From: a bacterium
GTDB taxonomy: Bacteria; Chloroflexota; Anaerolineae; Caldilineales; Caldilineaceae
Reading direction: 5' to 3'
Assembly (NCBI GenBank): GCA_016124945.1
Contig: WGMT01000025.1
Coordinates: 62,001-126,000, forward strand
Length of the DNA stretch: 64,000 nt
Below the pieces are notes generated by a model. The model saw only the letters and a program-made list of their open reading frames with translations. It had not been told where the DNA came from and searched no databases. A program made the position numbers and the translations under genes. This document shows positions 10,901-19,216 of this stretch, in pieces. Position 1 is the first letter of the stretch. Each line of letters begins with the position of its first letter.

Positions 10901-10951
10901 GCCGAAAGCGAAGAGATACGCATCTACGTCCGTGCACAGAAGCCAGAATAA
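7928..10951 (+). CDS. class A penicillin-binding protein (transglycosylase/transpeptidase)
   Basis: A 1007-residue bifunctional peptidoglycan synthase. The start is ATG 7928 (MSRLNNHDK); in-frame starts at 7838 and 7898 lie upstream, but 7838 is too close to the putative promoter. A basic N-tail precedes one membrane anchor (about residues 35-65). The GT51 transglycosylase domain shows EDRNFW (Glu128), GGSSITQQLIKN and KILEWYLN. The transpeptidase domain shows SSFK (Ser412), SYN and KTGTTNGNKDAW. About 250 extra C-terminal residues form Ig-like or cadherin-like beta modules (SPTPGGYISGQVEIRG, DNTPPSVVISYP), which may contact other wall polymers. surE follows 7 bases later. Confidence 0.93.
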   Translation: MSRLNNHDKILISRRKRQRAHNNRPRPWLWAFQGFAAMVLTVVLSFAGVGAAGAATVLGIYSFYARQLPDASIIESQQDEFETVRIYDRTGQHLLYESVDPRPFRGDRTYLLLDEMSPWVWKTSVALEDRNFWDNPGINVRGLFRAFFSNLQGGGVQGGSSITQQLIKNVIIPVEERTQQSYARKLKEVILALEVTRQYPKEKILEWYLNYNFYGNLAYGIEAASQVYFGKSATELNVAEAAMLAPIPNSPAFNPINNPEDAKERQRITLDALVAAGYLTQSEADIAFVEELDLRQSVAERFDVLTAPHFALYALDRIKNEFNTAEDPYFIWKRGIEVYTTLDVDMQKHAEQVARDHIASLNAQGKEVNNASVVAIRPDTGEILAMVGSLDYNNEEIDGQVNVAISERQPGSSFKPYVYLTGLLQGMTPSSMILDVRTAFPQANGSYYVPENYDRLYHGPVSMRDALARSYNIPAIKVMDQVGVAAALRTAHRLGINGLDRGLSFYGLSLVLGGGEVTLLDHTYAYSVLANGGVMAGQPVPAQRQRTGFRKLDPVSILQVRDSDGNVLKKYERPDVERIISADAQYLIADIISDDVARAPIFGTNSLLTLPDRKVAAKTGTTNGNKDAWTMGFSPQLSVGVWVGNTDNTSMDRTTGASGASPIWNAVMRRYHEGVPATWYERPANIIDRAVCWPSGLLPSSSCGRQRNDMFIAGTEPSIVDNIWQPFEVDGQVRSFMILPPEANDWMRSSGLPQPPQRTGEANIDFDPEVAITSPTPGGYISGQVEIRGNARGGDFRNYRIEFGPGLEPAQWTQIGPEHGNQIENNVLEFLDTTTLAEGLYSLRLSVQQGDGSIRQWTTQVTIDNTPPSVVISYPLADQLYVMQDDEQVNVNALANDNWAMERVEFYRNGQKFADSTVGPYNERWKIAMQNVTVEGPSATNWPGIESTFNDITPGRIRNFEDGFAGVLTGRGTYLESHLFKAIAYDRAGNQAESEEIRIYVRAQKPE

Positions 10952-10958
10952 GAGAGCT

Positions 10959-11756
10959 ATGCCCAACATTCTCATCACCAACGACGACGGCGTACAATCG
11001 CCTGGCATTCAGGCGCTGGCGCGAGCGCTAGACACATTCGGAACCGTCACCGTTGTCGCACCTGACCGCAATTGGAGCGCCGCCGGCCATCCCAAAACGT
11101 TACACAAGCCCCTACGTGTCGAAAAAGTCACCTGGGGCGATGGGCGCACAGTGATGGCCTGTAGCGGTGCACCTTCAGACTGTGTGGCGCTGGCCATCCT
11201 CGGGCTGGTGGAAGCGCCCATCGATCTCGTGGTCAGCGGCGTCAACAGCAACTACAACCTGGCCTCCGACGTCTTCTACAGCGGAACGGTGGCCGGGGCA
11301 ATGGAAGCATGTATCAGCAACATTCCGGCCATTGCCATCAGCATGGGCCCACCACAGGGAAGCGACATCCCCGCCGACAAGGCGCTGGCCCATGCCGGTT
11401 TTGTGGCGGCGCAAGTGATGCGCAACGTCCTCGAACATGGAATGCCGACGAATGTCATGCTCAACGTCAACTTGCCCTGGTCCTCTGCAGGCGAATTCAG
11501 GGGGATCGAACTGACCCGATTGGGCACGCGTATCTACCGCGATGTGTTGGTCACACGCGATGATCCGTGGGGCCGGCCGTATTACTGGATCGGCGGTGAG
11601 ATCCCAGCCGGCGTCCCTGATGACGGCACCGACATCGGCGCCATCGAGAACGGCATCGTCAGCGTTACGCCGCTGGGCATCGACCTCACTCACCACAACT
11701 TCCTGGCGCAGATGGCTTCCTGGCGCTTCGCTACGGAGATCCCCGTCGTCGGTTAA
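10959..11756 (+). CDS. surE: 5'/3'-nucleotidase SurE
   Basis: A 265-residue metal-dependent nucleoside monophosphate phosphatase. The N-terminal ILITNDDGVQSPG supplies the metal-binding Asp pair (Asp9 and Asp10). SGVNSNYNLASDVFYSGTVAGAMEA is the second conserved region, and the C-terminal GIVSVTPLGIDLTHH is also typical. ATG 10959 is 7 bases after the PBP stop with AGAG before it; a longer open frame upstream is only overlap with the PBP gene. It is probably co-transcribed with the PBP gene. The length is normal. Confidence 0.93.
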   Translation: MPNILITNDDGVQSPGIQALARALDTFGTVTVVAPDRNWSAAGHPKTLHKPLRVEKVTWGDGRTVMACSGAPSDCVALAILGLVEAPIDLVVSGVNSNYNLASDVFYSGTVAGAMEACISNIPAIAISMGPPQGSDIPADKALAHAGFVAAQVMRNVLEHGMPTNVMLNVNLPWSSAGEFRGIELTRLGTRIYRDVLVTRDDPWGRPYYWIGGEIPAGVPDDGTDIGAIENGIVSVTPLGIDLTHHNFLAQMASWRFATEIPVVG

Positions 11757-11773
11757 CGGCGACGCCAACGCCT

Positions 11774-12658
11774 ATGAGCTTCAAAGCATTTCCGTGCCGC
11801 AGCCGATGGGAAGGGCTCTTTGCGATCAGTTGGGTTTTGCTGATCGACATTTTGCTCTTTATGTGGCTGGACCGCCGCTTAACTGATTGGCTTAGCTTTG
11901 TGCTGTTGGTGGGGATTTTGATCAGTGTACCCCTTTTGATCCACCTGATCTACCGCACCTGGGGCGCGTTCAACCTGTCCTATCGGTTGGACAGAGACGC
12001 GCTGACAATTCACTGGGCGGCGACGACACAGGTTGTGCCTTTGGGCGCGATCCGGCGAGTCATCCGCAGCGGCAACGAAGTGGGGGGGTGGGTGCCCTGG
12101 TTCTGGCCTGCCCCATTTGTGCGTACCGGTCGAGGACAGCGTAGCCGTCGGCTTGAGCGCTACGCGTCGCGTCCACTGCCTTCGTGCCTGCTCCTGGAAA
12201 CCGACGACGCCATCTTTGCCCTGTCACCGCTTCGTTCCGATGCTTTCCTCGAAGCAATGGAGGCCTACCACCGGCTCGGGCCGATCGAAATGCTGCCCCA
12301 AGAGCGACGTCGTCCACTCATGGGCACCGAATCACTCTTGGACAGGCCGAGTATGTGGCTCTTGGGATTGGGGGCGCTGGGCGTTTTGCTACTTTTCGGC
12401 GTATTGATGACCCTCTATCCTGGCCTGCCTGAACGCCTGGTGATGCAATACAACAGCACCGGCGCGCCCGACAGTATCCGCTCGAAAGATTCTTTGTTTG
12501 TGTTGCCAATTATTAGCCTGGCGGCATACATGGTGAACGGCATCGGCGGCGTATGGATGGCCTACCGGAAACAGCGACTTGGGGCCTATCTACTCTGGAG
12601 TGGAACCCTGGTAGTGCATGTGCTGGTGCTATTGGCACTTTTTAGTTTGATCGGCTAG
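11774..12658 (+). CDS. membrane protein with bacterial PH-like and DUF1648-like regions
   Basis: 294 residues. Two helices near the N-terminus (about 20-65) are followed by a soluble beta-rich segment (YRLDRDALTIHWAATTQ to about residue 170) that looks like a bacterial PH domain. Two to three more helices form the C-terminal part. The segment LYPGLPERLVMQYNSTGAPD resembles the DUF1648 motif found in SdpI-type membrane proteins. It starts 17 bases after surE and may share its transcript. No enzymatic motif is visible and the function is unknown. Confidence 0.7.
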   Translation: MSFKAFPCRSRWEGLFAISWVLLIDILLFMWLDRRLTDWLSFVLLVGILISVPLLIHLIYRTWGAFNLSYRLDRDALTIHWAATTQVVPLGAIRRVIRSGNEVGGWVPWFWPAPFVRTGRGQRSRRLERYASRPLPSCLLLETDDAIFALSPLRSDAFLEAMEAYHRLGPIEMLPQERRRPLMGTESLLDRPSMWLLGLGALGVLLLFGVLMTLYPGLPERLVMQYNSTGAPDSIRSKDSLFVLPIISLAAYMVNGIGGVWMAYRKQRLGAYLLWSGTLVVHVLVLLALFSLIG

Positions 12659-12709
12659 GATTAGACGCACTTCGCGTTGATTGGCTCAACTAGAATATTG
12701 GGAGTCTAT

Positions 12710-13492
12710 GTGGTACATCGTCCCTTTTTGAGTATCATCATCCCCGCCTATAACGAAGAACATCGACTGCCGACTTCGCTGGAAAAGATCCGGCACTTCT
12801 TGCACACGCAGCCATACCGTACCGAGGTATTGGTGGTGGAAAACGGCTCCAACGATGATACGAGCGGGGTTGTGGAACAGTTTCGCACACGGCTCAGTGC
12901 AGATGAACCGTTCACTGTAGAACTGCTCCACAGCGAGCGGGGCAAGGGCGCAGCCGTAAAGACGGGAATGCTAGCCGCCAAGGGTGAGTATCTCTTCATG
13001 TGCGATGTCGATTTGTCGATGCCAATCGAAGAAGTAAATAAGTTTTTGCCACCGCAAATGAATGTTCACCAATACGATGTGGCTATCGCCAGCCGTGAGA
13101 TCGACGGCGCCATCCGCTATGACGAACCCTCCTATCGGCACGTGATGGGGCGGGTCTTTAATTTTGTGGTGCGCACGTTGATTATCCCCGGGATTGAGGA
13201 CACGCAGTGCGGCTTCAAATGCTTTACGCGTGAAGCTGCACGGCAGATCTTTCCCTACCAAACGATTACCGGCTGGGGCTTTGATCCCGAGATCCTTTAC
13301 ATTGCTCGTTTGCGTGGGCTCAACATGATTGAGGTGCCCATCAACTGGTATTACATGACAGAAAGCCGGGTCAACCCCATTCGCGACACCGTCAACATGG
13401 TGCGCGAAGTTTTGCGAATTCGGCGCAACGGCAGCCGCGGTCTCTACGCCGCGAAAGCCCATCCCTCCGGCGGCGAAATCATCGCCGACTAG
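12710..13492 (+). CDS. GT2 glycosyltransferase, dolichyl-phosphate glucosyltransferase-like
   Basis: About 260 residues from GTG 12710, which has GGAG five bases upstream; an in-frame TTG at 12677 is less likely. GT2 motifs are LSIIIPAYNEEHRLP, VVENGSNDDT, GKGAAVKTGMLAAKG, the metal-binding CDVDLSMP, and DTQCGFKCFTREAA with GWGFDPEILYIA. This pattern matches ALG5/DPG synthase-like enzymes that use a polyprenyl phosphate acceptor. No membrane helix follows the catalytic domain. The donor sugar cannot be assigned. Confidence 0.9.
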   Translation: MVHRPFLSIIIPAYNEEHRLPTSLEKIRHFLHTQPYRTEVLVVENGSNDDTSGVVEQFRTRLSADEPFTVELLHSERGKGAAVKTGMLAAKGEYLFMCDVDLSMPIEEVNKFLPPQMNVHQYDVAIASREIDGAIRYDEPSYRHVMGRVFNFVVRTLIIPGIEDTQCGFKCFTREAARQIFPYQTITGWGFDPEILYIARLRGLNMIEVPINWYYMTESRVNPIRDTVNMVREVLRIRRNGSRGLYAAKAHPSGGEIIAD

Positions 13493-13594
13493 CACATTTC
13501 CGACAGGCAATTATCCCAAATCATCTCCAAACGCCACTACAAATCCAATTGACAACTGTACGGTTATAAATTTAACTGGTCTACCCACTGTCCA

Positions 13595-14089
13595 CTATGC
13601 TTTCGCCTGAAAATCTCCATACTGGCCGCGGAAATAGAGCAATGGATCGCCGTCGGCCCAGTTAAGGTAGTCGATGCGGGCGATGAAGAGCGTGTGATCC
13701 CCCGCCTCGTGGACATCGACGACGGTGGTCACCAGATGGGCCAGCGCCTCTTCGAGCAGCGGCACACCCTCTTTCCATACAAACTCGGGCACGAGATCGG
13801 GCGCACCGAAGCCGGCGAAGTGTTGGCTGTACGCCTGTTGATCAGCGCGCAGAATGCTCACGCCGTAGCGGCTGCCTTCGCTCAACATACTGTGTAGGTG
13901 GGCGCGTCGGTCTACCGACACAAGTACCAACGGCGGATCAAGCGACACGGACATGAAGGCACTGGCTGTCATCCCATGTACTTTATCGTCGGCGACTGTG
14001 GTCACTACGGTGACGCCGGTGGCAAATCGTCCTAGCGTGTTGCGAAACGCTTTGGCATCGATGATAGGTTTCTTTGTCTCTTCGCTCAA
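13595..14089 (-). CDS. flavin reductase-like FMN-binding protein
   Basis: A 164-residue single-domain flavoprotein of the flavin reductase family (split-barrel FMN fold). Typical stretches are RNTLGRFATGVTVVTT, HGMTASAFMSVSLDPPLVLVS and GVSILRADQQAYSQHFAG, ending in DPLLYFRGQYG. Members reduce FMN/FAD with NAD(P)H to feed a two-component monooxygenase, or act alone. It is convergent with the upstream GT2 gene across a 102-base gap with no strong terminator. No partner monooxygenase is adjacent; the luciferase-like gene at 52384 is far away. Confidence 0.88.
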   Translation of the reverse strand: MSEETKKPIIDAKAFRNTLGRFATGVTVVTTVADDKVHGMTASAFMSVSLDPPLVLVSVDRRAHLHSMLSEGSRYGVSILRADQQAYSQHFAGFGAPDLVPEFVWKEGVPLLEEALAHLVTTVVDVHEAGDHTLFIARIDYLNWADGDPLLYFRGQYGDFQAKA

Positions 14090-14176
14090 GATCTTTCCTC
14101 CCGGCTGATGGTTAACTGACTTCTCCTATCCTAGCCAACTTCCAGCCGGTACGCAAAAAGCAATTTGAACGGCTGC

Positions 14177-14860
14177 TTACCCACTCTGGGGGGTGTTCAT
14201 GGCCAGCACAATCTGCACGGCGTTGGCCACATAGTGCGCGAGGAGTGGGGCAAGCAGGCTCTGATGCCATAAAAAGAGGACGCCGAACACCATCCCGCCC
14301 AGCGCCGTGCCCACCATCCCCCATCTCCCCTGCGGGCTGTGCAGCAACCCGAAGACAACACCAAAAACGAGCAAAAGCACCCAACTTGGGGCCAATGGCG
14401 AAAGCCCACCCAGCAGCAAACTGCGGAAAAGCAATTCTTCCAACAGCACCACCGGCACCAGCGCTAGCAGAACCCACCAGAATTCTTCGTCGGAGCGGGG
14501 CAGGATGTAGCCAATTACTGAGGATGAGTAGAAGCGCTCGCCTGTATTCTTTACAATCAGGCGTGTCAGGTAGGTAAAGAGGTAGGCCATACCCAGACCA
14601 GTGAAGATGCCCACCCAGATCTGGCGGGTTACAGCGCCTAGATGCCAGCCCAATTGCGCCGGGTCAAGGTGACTCAAATAACCCAACCCCACACAAAAGA
14701 GAATCAACACAAAACGAACGGCATTTTCGGCAGGCATGAGCAGCAGGTTTTGATCCGGCTGCCACCGCTTCAAAAGTTTTGCCGTGGCATAGGTGCCATA
14801 GCCGATAAAAAGCACAAGCCCAATCACAAGGATTACAAAGAGTTGATAGTGCCATTCCAT
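14177..14860 (-). CDS. CPBP family intramembrane metalloprotease
   Basis: 227 residues with about seven membrane helices. The glutamic-type (CAAX/bacteriocin-processing, formerly Abi) motifs are all present: LLEELLFRSLLLGG (EExxxR), FGLLHSP (FxxxH) and AHYVANAVQ (HxxxN). The start is taken as the ATG at 14860 (MEWHYQLF); a TTG two codons earlier is possible. These proteases cut prenylated or hydrophobic peptides and some serve in bacteriocin self-immunity; no bacteriocin gene is nearby. It is divergent from the acyl-CoA dehydrogenase, with a repeat-rich intergenic tract between. Confidence 0.88.
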   Translation of the reverse strand: MEWHYQLFVILVIGLVLFIGYGTYATAKLLKRWQPDQNLLLMPAENAVRFVLILFCVGLGYLSHLDPAQLGWHLGAVTRQIWVGIFTGLGMAYLFTYLTRLIVKNTGERFYSSSVIGYILPRSDEEFWWVLLALVPVVLLEELLFRSLLLGGLSPLAPSWVLLLVFGVVFGLLHSPQGRWGMVGTALGGMVFGVLFLWHQSLLAPLLAHYVANAVQIVLAMNTPQSG

Positions 14861-14951
14861 ACACAAAAGTTTACAGGAGAGAGGCCGGTTTCGTCCACTT
14901 TGAATGTGAGATTGTGCAATGATTCACGCAACTTCACGGTTTCCTGACGAT

Positions 14952-14980
14952 TTGCACCAACCGACTCCATTTGTTATACT
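14952..14980 (+). promoter_or_regulatory. strong sigma70-type promoter
   Basis: TTGCAC, exactly 17 bases, then TATACT. It faces away from the CPBP gene and points into a 60-base tract that ends in an intrinsic terminator rather than into a gene. This makes it the promoter of a candidate small RNA. Confidence 0.6.
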
Positions 14981-14986
14981 GAACCG

Positions 14987-15046
14987 GCAAAGTTGAGGAG
15001 GTAAACCCTCATCAACGGCGGAGACAAAGGCGTCTCCGCTTTTTTA
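14987..15046 (+). ncRNA. candidate small structured RNA with sequestered SD-like motif
   Basis: The predicted transcript begins about 7 bases after the -10 box at 14975-14980 and ends at a terminator at 15018-15046. The 5' half folds as an imperfect hairpin (GTTGA 14992-14996 with TCAAC 15012-15016, and GAGG 14998-15001 with CCTC 15007-15010). The left strand contains AGGAGGT, identical to a core Shine-Dalgarno sequence, but no start codon follows at a usable distance. That argues against a leader peptide. No known RNA family was recognised. It could also be a short attenuated leader of the acyl-CoA dehydrogenase gene, 310 bases downstream. Confidence 0.45.
15018..15046 (+). terminator. intrinsic terminator
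   Basis: An 8-bp perfect stem, GCGGAGAC (15018-15025) with GTCTCCGC (15032-15039), followed at once by six T. It lies 38 bases past a consensus promoter and about 310 bases before the next gene. Confidence 0.75.
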
Positions 15047-15058
15047 TTGGTTCTTTTT

Positions 15059-15153
15059 AGTAACTGTACAGGTACAGGTGCGACGCACTGGCCAGGAGAA
15101 CACACGGCATTCGCATCTGATTGCGGCCAGTGCGTCGCACCTGTATAGTTACT
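15059..15153. repeat. intergenic inverted repeat with conserved core
   Basis: The arms 15074-15093 and 15125-15144 are a perfect 20-bp match (ACAGGTGCGACGCACTGGCC), with an outer AGTAACT/AGTTACT pair. The left arm has an extra ACAGGT duplication beside it. The 35-base stretch 15086-15120, starting CACTGGCCAGGAGAACA, recurs with 30 of 35 identical bases at 59799-59833 inside a palindrome with different arms. Confidence 0.8.
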
Positions 15154-15217
15154 CTTTTTATGGGCAGTGCTGTTCGCCCCGATTGTCCCCACAGAGTATA
15201 ATGAAGCTGTTTACTTA

Positions 15218-15299
15218 GGGATTGGGCGATTGAGGGATTAGGCGACTTCAGATCGTCGATACAATCTGAAGTCGCCTAATCCCTCAATCGCCCAATCCC
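15218..15299. repeat. 36-bp perfect inverted repeat, 10-nt loop
   Basis: The arms 15218-15253 and 15264-15299 are perfectly complementary over 36 bp around a 10-base loop. The arm is built of short GGATTNGG-like units (GGGATTGGGCGATTGAGGG). Similar units occur at 18640-18665 and 19555-19590. It lies 57 bases before the acyl-CoA dehydrogenase start. Confidence 0.9.
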
Positions 15300-15356
15300 C
15301 AGTTACCCAAATCCAGCTTTCCACAGCAGTACCAGCTTCTCTACCAAGGAGTCACC

Positions 15357-16580
15357 ATGACCTCACCGATGGGTTTTTTGTTCAACGAAGAACATGAAAT
15401 GGTGCGCAAGATGGCGCGGGAGTTTGCCGCCAAAGAGATCACGCCCCGCATCAAGGAATTTGACCGTCGTCAGGAATTTGATCCCGAGTTGCTGCCCAAA
15501 ATGGCGGCGCAGGGTTTTTTGGGTATCTGCATCCCCGCGCGCTACGGCGGCGCGGGGATGGACTACATCAGCCTGGGCATCATCAGCGAGGAATTGGAAT
15601 ACGCCGACACCGCCGCCCGTGTTGTCATCAGCGTACATGTGGGGCTAAACAGCCTGGGCGTCTTCCAGTGGGGCAGCGAGGAACAGAAACAGCGCTTGCT
15701 CACCGCCCAGGCCACCGGCGAAAAGATCGCCTGCTTCTGCCTCACCGAGCCCGACGCCGGCACCGACGTACAGGCCATGCGTGCCACGGCGCTCAAGGAA
15801 GGCGACGTCTACGTCCTTAATGGTGAGAAGGTCTGGATCAGCCTGGCCGATGTCGCCGATCACTTCCTCGTCTTCGCCAAGACCGATCCCCACGCTACGC
15901 CGACCCACCGCGGCATGACGGCATTCATGGTCACCCGCGACATGAAGGGCCTCACCTCGGGCAGCTATCACGGCAAATTGGGCGTGCGCGCAGGCAACAC
16001 CGGCTGGATCAAAATGGAAAATGTAGAAGTCCCCGCCGCCAACCGCATCGGCGAAGACGGTGAAGGCTTCAAGATCGCCCTCACCTGCATCGACAATGGA
16101 CGTTATACCGTTGCCGCCGGCGCGCTAGGACTGATCCGCGCTTCTCTCGATGCCAGCACCCGCTACGCCCAACAACGCAAAACCTTCGGCAAACCCATCG
16201 GCGAACACCAACTGGTGCGCCGCATGATCAGCCTCATGGTACAGCGCCGCGATGCCGCCGAATTGCTCATCTACAAAGCCGGCTGGATGAAGAACCAGGG
16301 GCTGCGCAATACCCGCGAAACCACCCTGGCCAAATGGTTCGCCGCCGACGCCAGCTTCGACAGCGCCGCCGACGCCGTCCAGATCCACGGCGCTTACGGC
16401 TTCAGCGATGAGTACGATGTGGAACGCTTCCTGCGCAACAGCAAGGGTGCGGTCATCTACGAAGGCACCCGCGAACTCCAACAACTCCTCCAAGCCGACT
16501 TTGAAATGGGCGAGCGCGATCTGCCCCGTCTGCGCTGCGAACTCCCGGCGTATGATGCGGATGTGTGGATGGCGGAGTGA
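15357..16580 (+). CDS. acyl-CoA dehydrogenase
   Basis: A 407-residue FAD enzyme for alpha,beta-dehydrogenation of acyl-CoA thioesters, passing electrons to ETF. The start is fixed by AAGGAG 6 bases before ATG 15357. Diagnostic segments are ACFCLTEPDAGTDVQAMRA (FAD/substrate-binding loop), GLGVRAGNTGWI-like text after the lid (LGVRAGNTGWIKMENVEV), RKTFGKPIGEHQLV, and IYEGTRELQ with the catalytic base position Glu369. The length is normal for short-chain or butyryl-type enzymes. etfB and etfA follow, so this is a complete electron-transfer unit. Chain-length preference is not readable. Confidence 0.93.
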   Translation: MTSPMGFLFNEEHEMVRKMAREFAAKEITPRIKEFDRRQEFDPELLPKMAAQGFLGICIPARYGGAGMDYISLGIISEELEYADTAARVVISVHVGLNSLGVFQWGSEEQKQRLLTAQATGEKIACFCLTEPDAGTDVQAMRATALKEGDVYVLNGEKVWISLADVADHFLVFAKTDPHATPTHRGMTAFMVTRDMKGLTSGSYHGKLGVRAGNTGWIKMENVEVPAANRIGEDGEGFKIALTCIDNGRYTVAAGALGLIRASLDASTRYAQQRKTFGKPIGEHQLVRRMISLMVQRRDAAELLIYKAGWMKNQGLRNTRETTLAKWFAADASFDSAADAVQIHGAYGFSDEYDVERFLRNSKGAVIYEGTRELQQLLQADFEMGERDLPRLRCELPAYDADVWMAE

Positions 16581-16604
16581 AGATGACAGAGTGAGGGGAT
16601 GAAA

Positions 16605-16751
16605 GGGTGATTCTGTTGGCAAACCCGACGTGACGAGGAAATGGTCTCGAAGCTGAAGTACTGCGGTTGGTAACCGCAGCTACGACAGACGAGGCGATCC
16701 CCTATGTCGTAGTAACGGGCGTGCTCGACGAGTTCACCAACAGAATCACCC
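16605..16751. repeat. dispersed palindromic element, copy 1
   Basis: A 147-base element bounded by a perfect 15-bp inverted repeat (GGGTGATTCTGTTGG at 16605-16619, complement at 16737-16751), with an internal hairpin TGCGGTTGGTAACCGCA. A reverse-oriented relative lies at 26327-26456. It fills most of the 279-base gap between the acyl-CoA dehydrogenase and etfB. No open frame is present, so it is non-autonomous if it is mobile. Confidence 0.75.
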
Positions 16752-16859
16752 AGTCACCTTGTCATCTGAACACTCCCACAACCCACCCACAATCTCGACA
16801 AGTAAAATCATGCTTACACCCCATGTTGAACTTCGTACGCGAATTGAGGAGGGAACGAC

Positions 16860-17636
16860 GTGAAAATTGCAGTCTTGATCAAACAATCGCCTGATACAGC
16901 GGAATTGCCCAAAGTTTCCGCCGATGAGGCGCGCAGCGGTGAGGTCAACGCCACCATGGTCATCAACCCCTGGGACGAGTACGCCGCCGAGGAAGCCATC
17001 GCCCTCTCTGAACGTTACGACGCCGACACCGTCGCCATTTCCGTGGGCGATCCCAACGCCACCGACGCGCTCAAGCATGCGCTGGCCATGGGCGTCAACG
17101 AGGCCGTGCTGGTGGACCAGAACCTCGTTGCCGGCGGCGATGACTGGCACCTCGCCGAGGCATTGGTCGCCGCTATCCAACAACAGGACGACGTCGATCT
17201 CGTCCTGGCGGGCCGCATGACGGTGGACGGCAACAGCGGCGTCATCTACGCCGGTGTCGCATGCAAACTGGGCTGGGATCTACTGGTCAACGTCACCAAG
17301 ATCGTTGACGTGGCCGATGGCAAACTCACCGCCGAAATTGTCCACGAAGGCGGGCAGGAGACGGTGGAAGTGCCTTTGCCCGTGGTGATCAGCGTCGCCA
17401 AAGAGATCAACGATCCTCGTTATCCCAGCTTCATGGGCATTCGCAAAGCCAGCCGCGCCAAGATCCCCGTCCTGGGCGACGGTGATATCAGTGTCGCCGC
17501 CGGTCGCCGTGTGCGCTGGAACAATCTGCGCAAACCCGAAGCCAAAAAGGTGCAGGTGCAGATCTTCGACGGCGGCAGCGTACAGGAGAAGGCAGCCAAG
17601 CTGGCCGAGGCGTTGATGGCCGAGAAGGTGATTTAG
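16860..17636 (+). CDS. etfB: electron transfer flavoprotein subunit beta
   Basis: 258 residues beginning MKIAVLIKQSPDT. The start is GTG 16860 with a strong GAGGAGGGA ribosome binding site. The ETF-beta AMP-binding and subunit-interface regions are recognisable: INPWDEYAAEEAIAL, VDLVLAGRMTVDGNSGVIYAG, and PVVISVAKEINDPRYPSFMGIRKA, the family signature. EtfAB takes electrons from acyl-CoA dehydrogenases and hands them to an ETF:quinone oxidoreductase. No such oxidoreductase is in the window. etfA follows after 9 bases. Confidence 0.94.
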   Translation: MKIAVLIKQSPDTAELPKVSADEARSGEVNATMVINPWDEYAAEEAIALSERYDADTVAISVGDPNATDALKHALAMGVNEAVLVDQNLVAGGDDWHLAEALVAAIQQQDDVDLVLAGRMTVDGNSGVIYAGVACKLGWDLLVNVTKIVDVADGKLTAEIVHEGGQETVEVPLPVVISVAKEINDPRYPSFMGIRKASRAKIPVLGDGDISVAAGRRVRWNNLRKPEAKKVQVQIFDGGSVQEKAAKLAEALMAEKVI

Positions 17637-17645
17637 GAGAAACCC

Positions 17646-18626
<981 letters not shown>

Positions 18627-18655
18627 CGAATAGCTGAAGATCGGGGGATTAAGCG

Positions 18656-18699
18656 ATTAGGGGATTTTAGATCCTGGACAGGATCTAAAATCCCCTAAT
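18656..18699. repeat. 20-bp perfect inverted repeat between convergent genes
   Basis: The arms 18656-18675 and 18680-18699 (ATTAGGGGATTTTAGATCCT and its complement) have a 4-base loop. The right arm contains the stop codon of the minus-strand PIN gene (18695-18697). It may work as a bidirectional terminator, although there is no clean T tract. Confidence 0.85.
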
Positions 18700-19216
18700 T
18701 TTTCGATGGGGGATGACTTGAGTCGGTTTCGTCAGCGAGTTTCGCTACGATGCTAAGCATCTGATCTGAAAGCCAATATCCCTTGCGGCGAATCTCGTGC
18801 AACACTGGCATTACAGATGAAATAAGCCCTTTACGCTTTGCCTGCAGCAGTACGCCCATGGTCCCAACGATGGGGATTAACATCCGTTCGGCTGCGATAC
18901 GCCCCAGTTTTTCATCAATGATGAGCGGCAGTTTTTCATTGTAGGCAAGTTGAATGGCGGATGCTTCTCCTCGAGCCAAGTGCCGTGTTGCTGCAACGGA
19001 CTCTGGCTGTATTTTCTCAAGCAAGCGAACCTCAACAAATTGTGCGAGTGCATTTTCGATGCGCTCTGACTCCGCGCTCTGTTTTGCCAGTAGCTCGTTT
19101 CGGACTTGTTCGGTAATGAGCACCGTGCCGAAAAGCGTGTGCAGCAAGCCAAGGTGATCGACTTTTGCCAGGGCAACGATAGGTCCCGTATCGGAGACAA
19201 TGGCTACTGGTTCCAT
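18695..19216 (-). CDS. DUF3368 PIN-like toxin
   Basis: A 173-residue PIN-domain protein of the DUF3368 type. The acidic nuclease residues are visible in VSDTGPIVALAKV (Asp9), RGEASAIQLA and LIIDEKLGRIAAE. Start and stop fit a two-gene cassette: it overlaps the upstream UPF0175 gene by 13 bases, as is usual for antitoxin-first operons. DUF3368/UPF0175 pairs are predicted type II toxin-antitoxin systems in which the PIN protein cleaves RNA. Activity has not been shown for this protein. The stop codon is inside a palindrome arm. Confidence 0.85.
   Translation of the reverse strand: MEPVAIVSDTGPIVALAKVDHLGLLHTLFGTVLITEQVRNELLAKQSAESERIENALAQFVEVRLLEKIQPESVAATRHLARGEASAIQLAYNEKLPLIIDEKLGRIAAERMLIPIVGTMGVLLQAKRKGLISSVMPVLHEIRRKGYWLSDQMLSIVAKLADETDSSHPPSKN

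Noticed and set aside
15218..15299. Transposon terminal inverted repeats or an IS element
   Set aside because: Arms are adjacent around a 10-base loop with no coding space and no target duplications; they are hairpins, not element ends.
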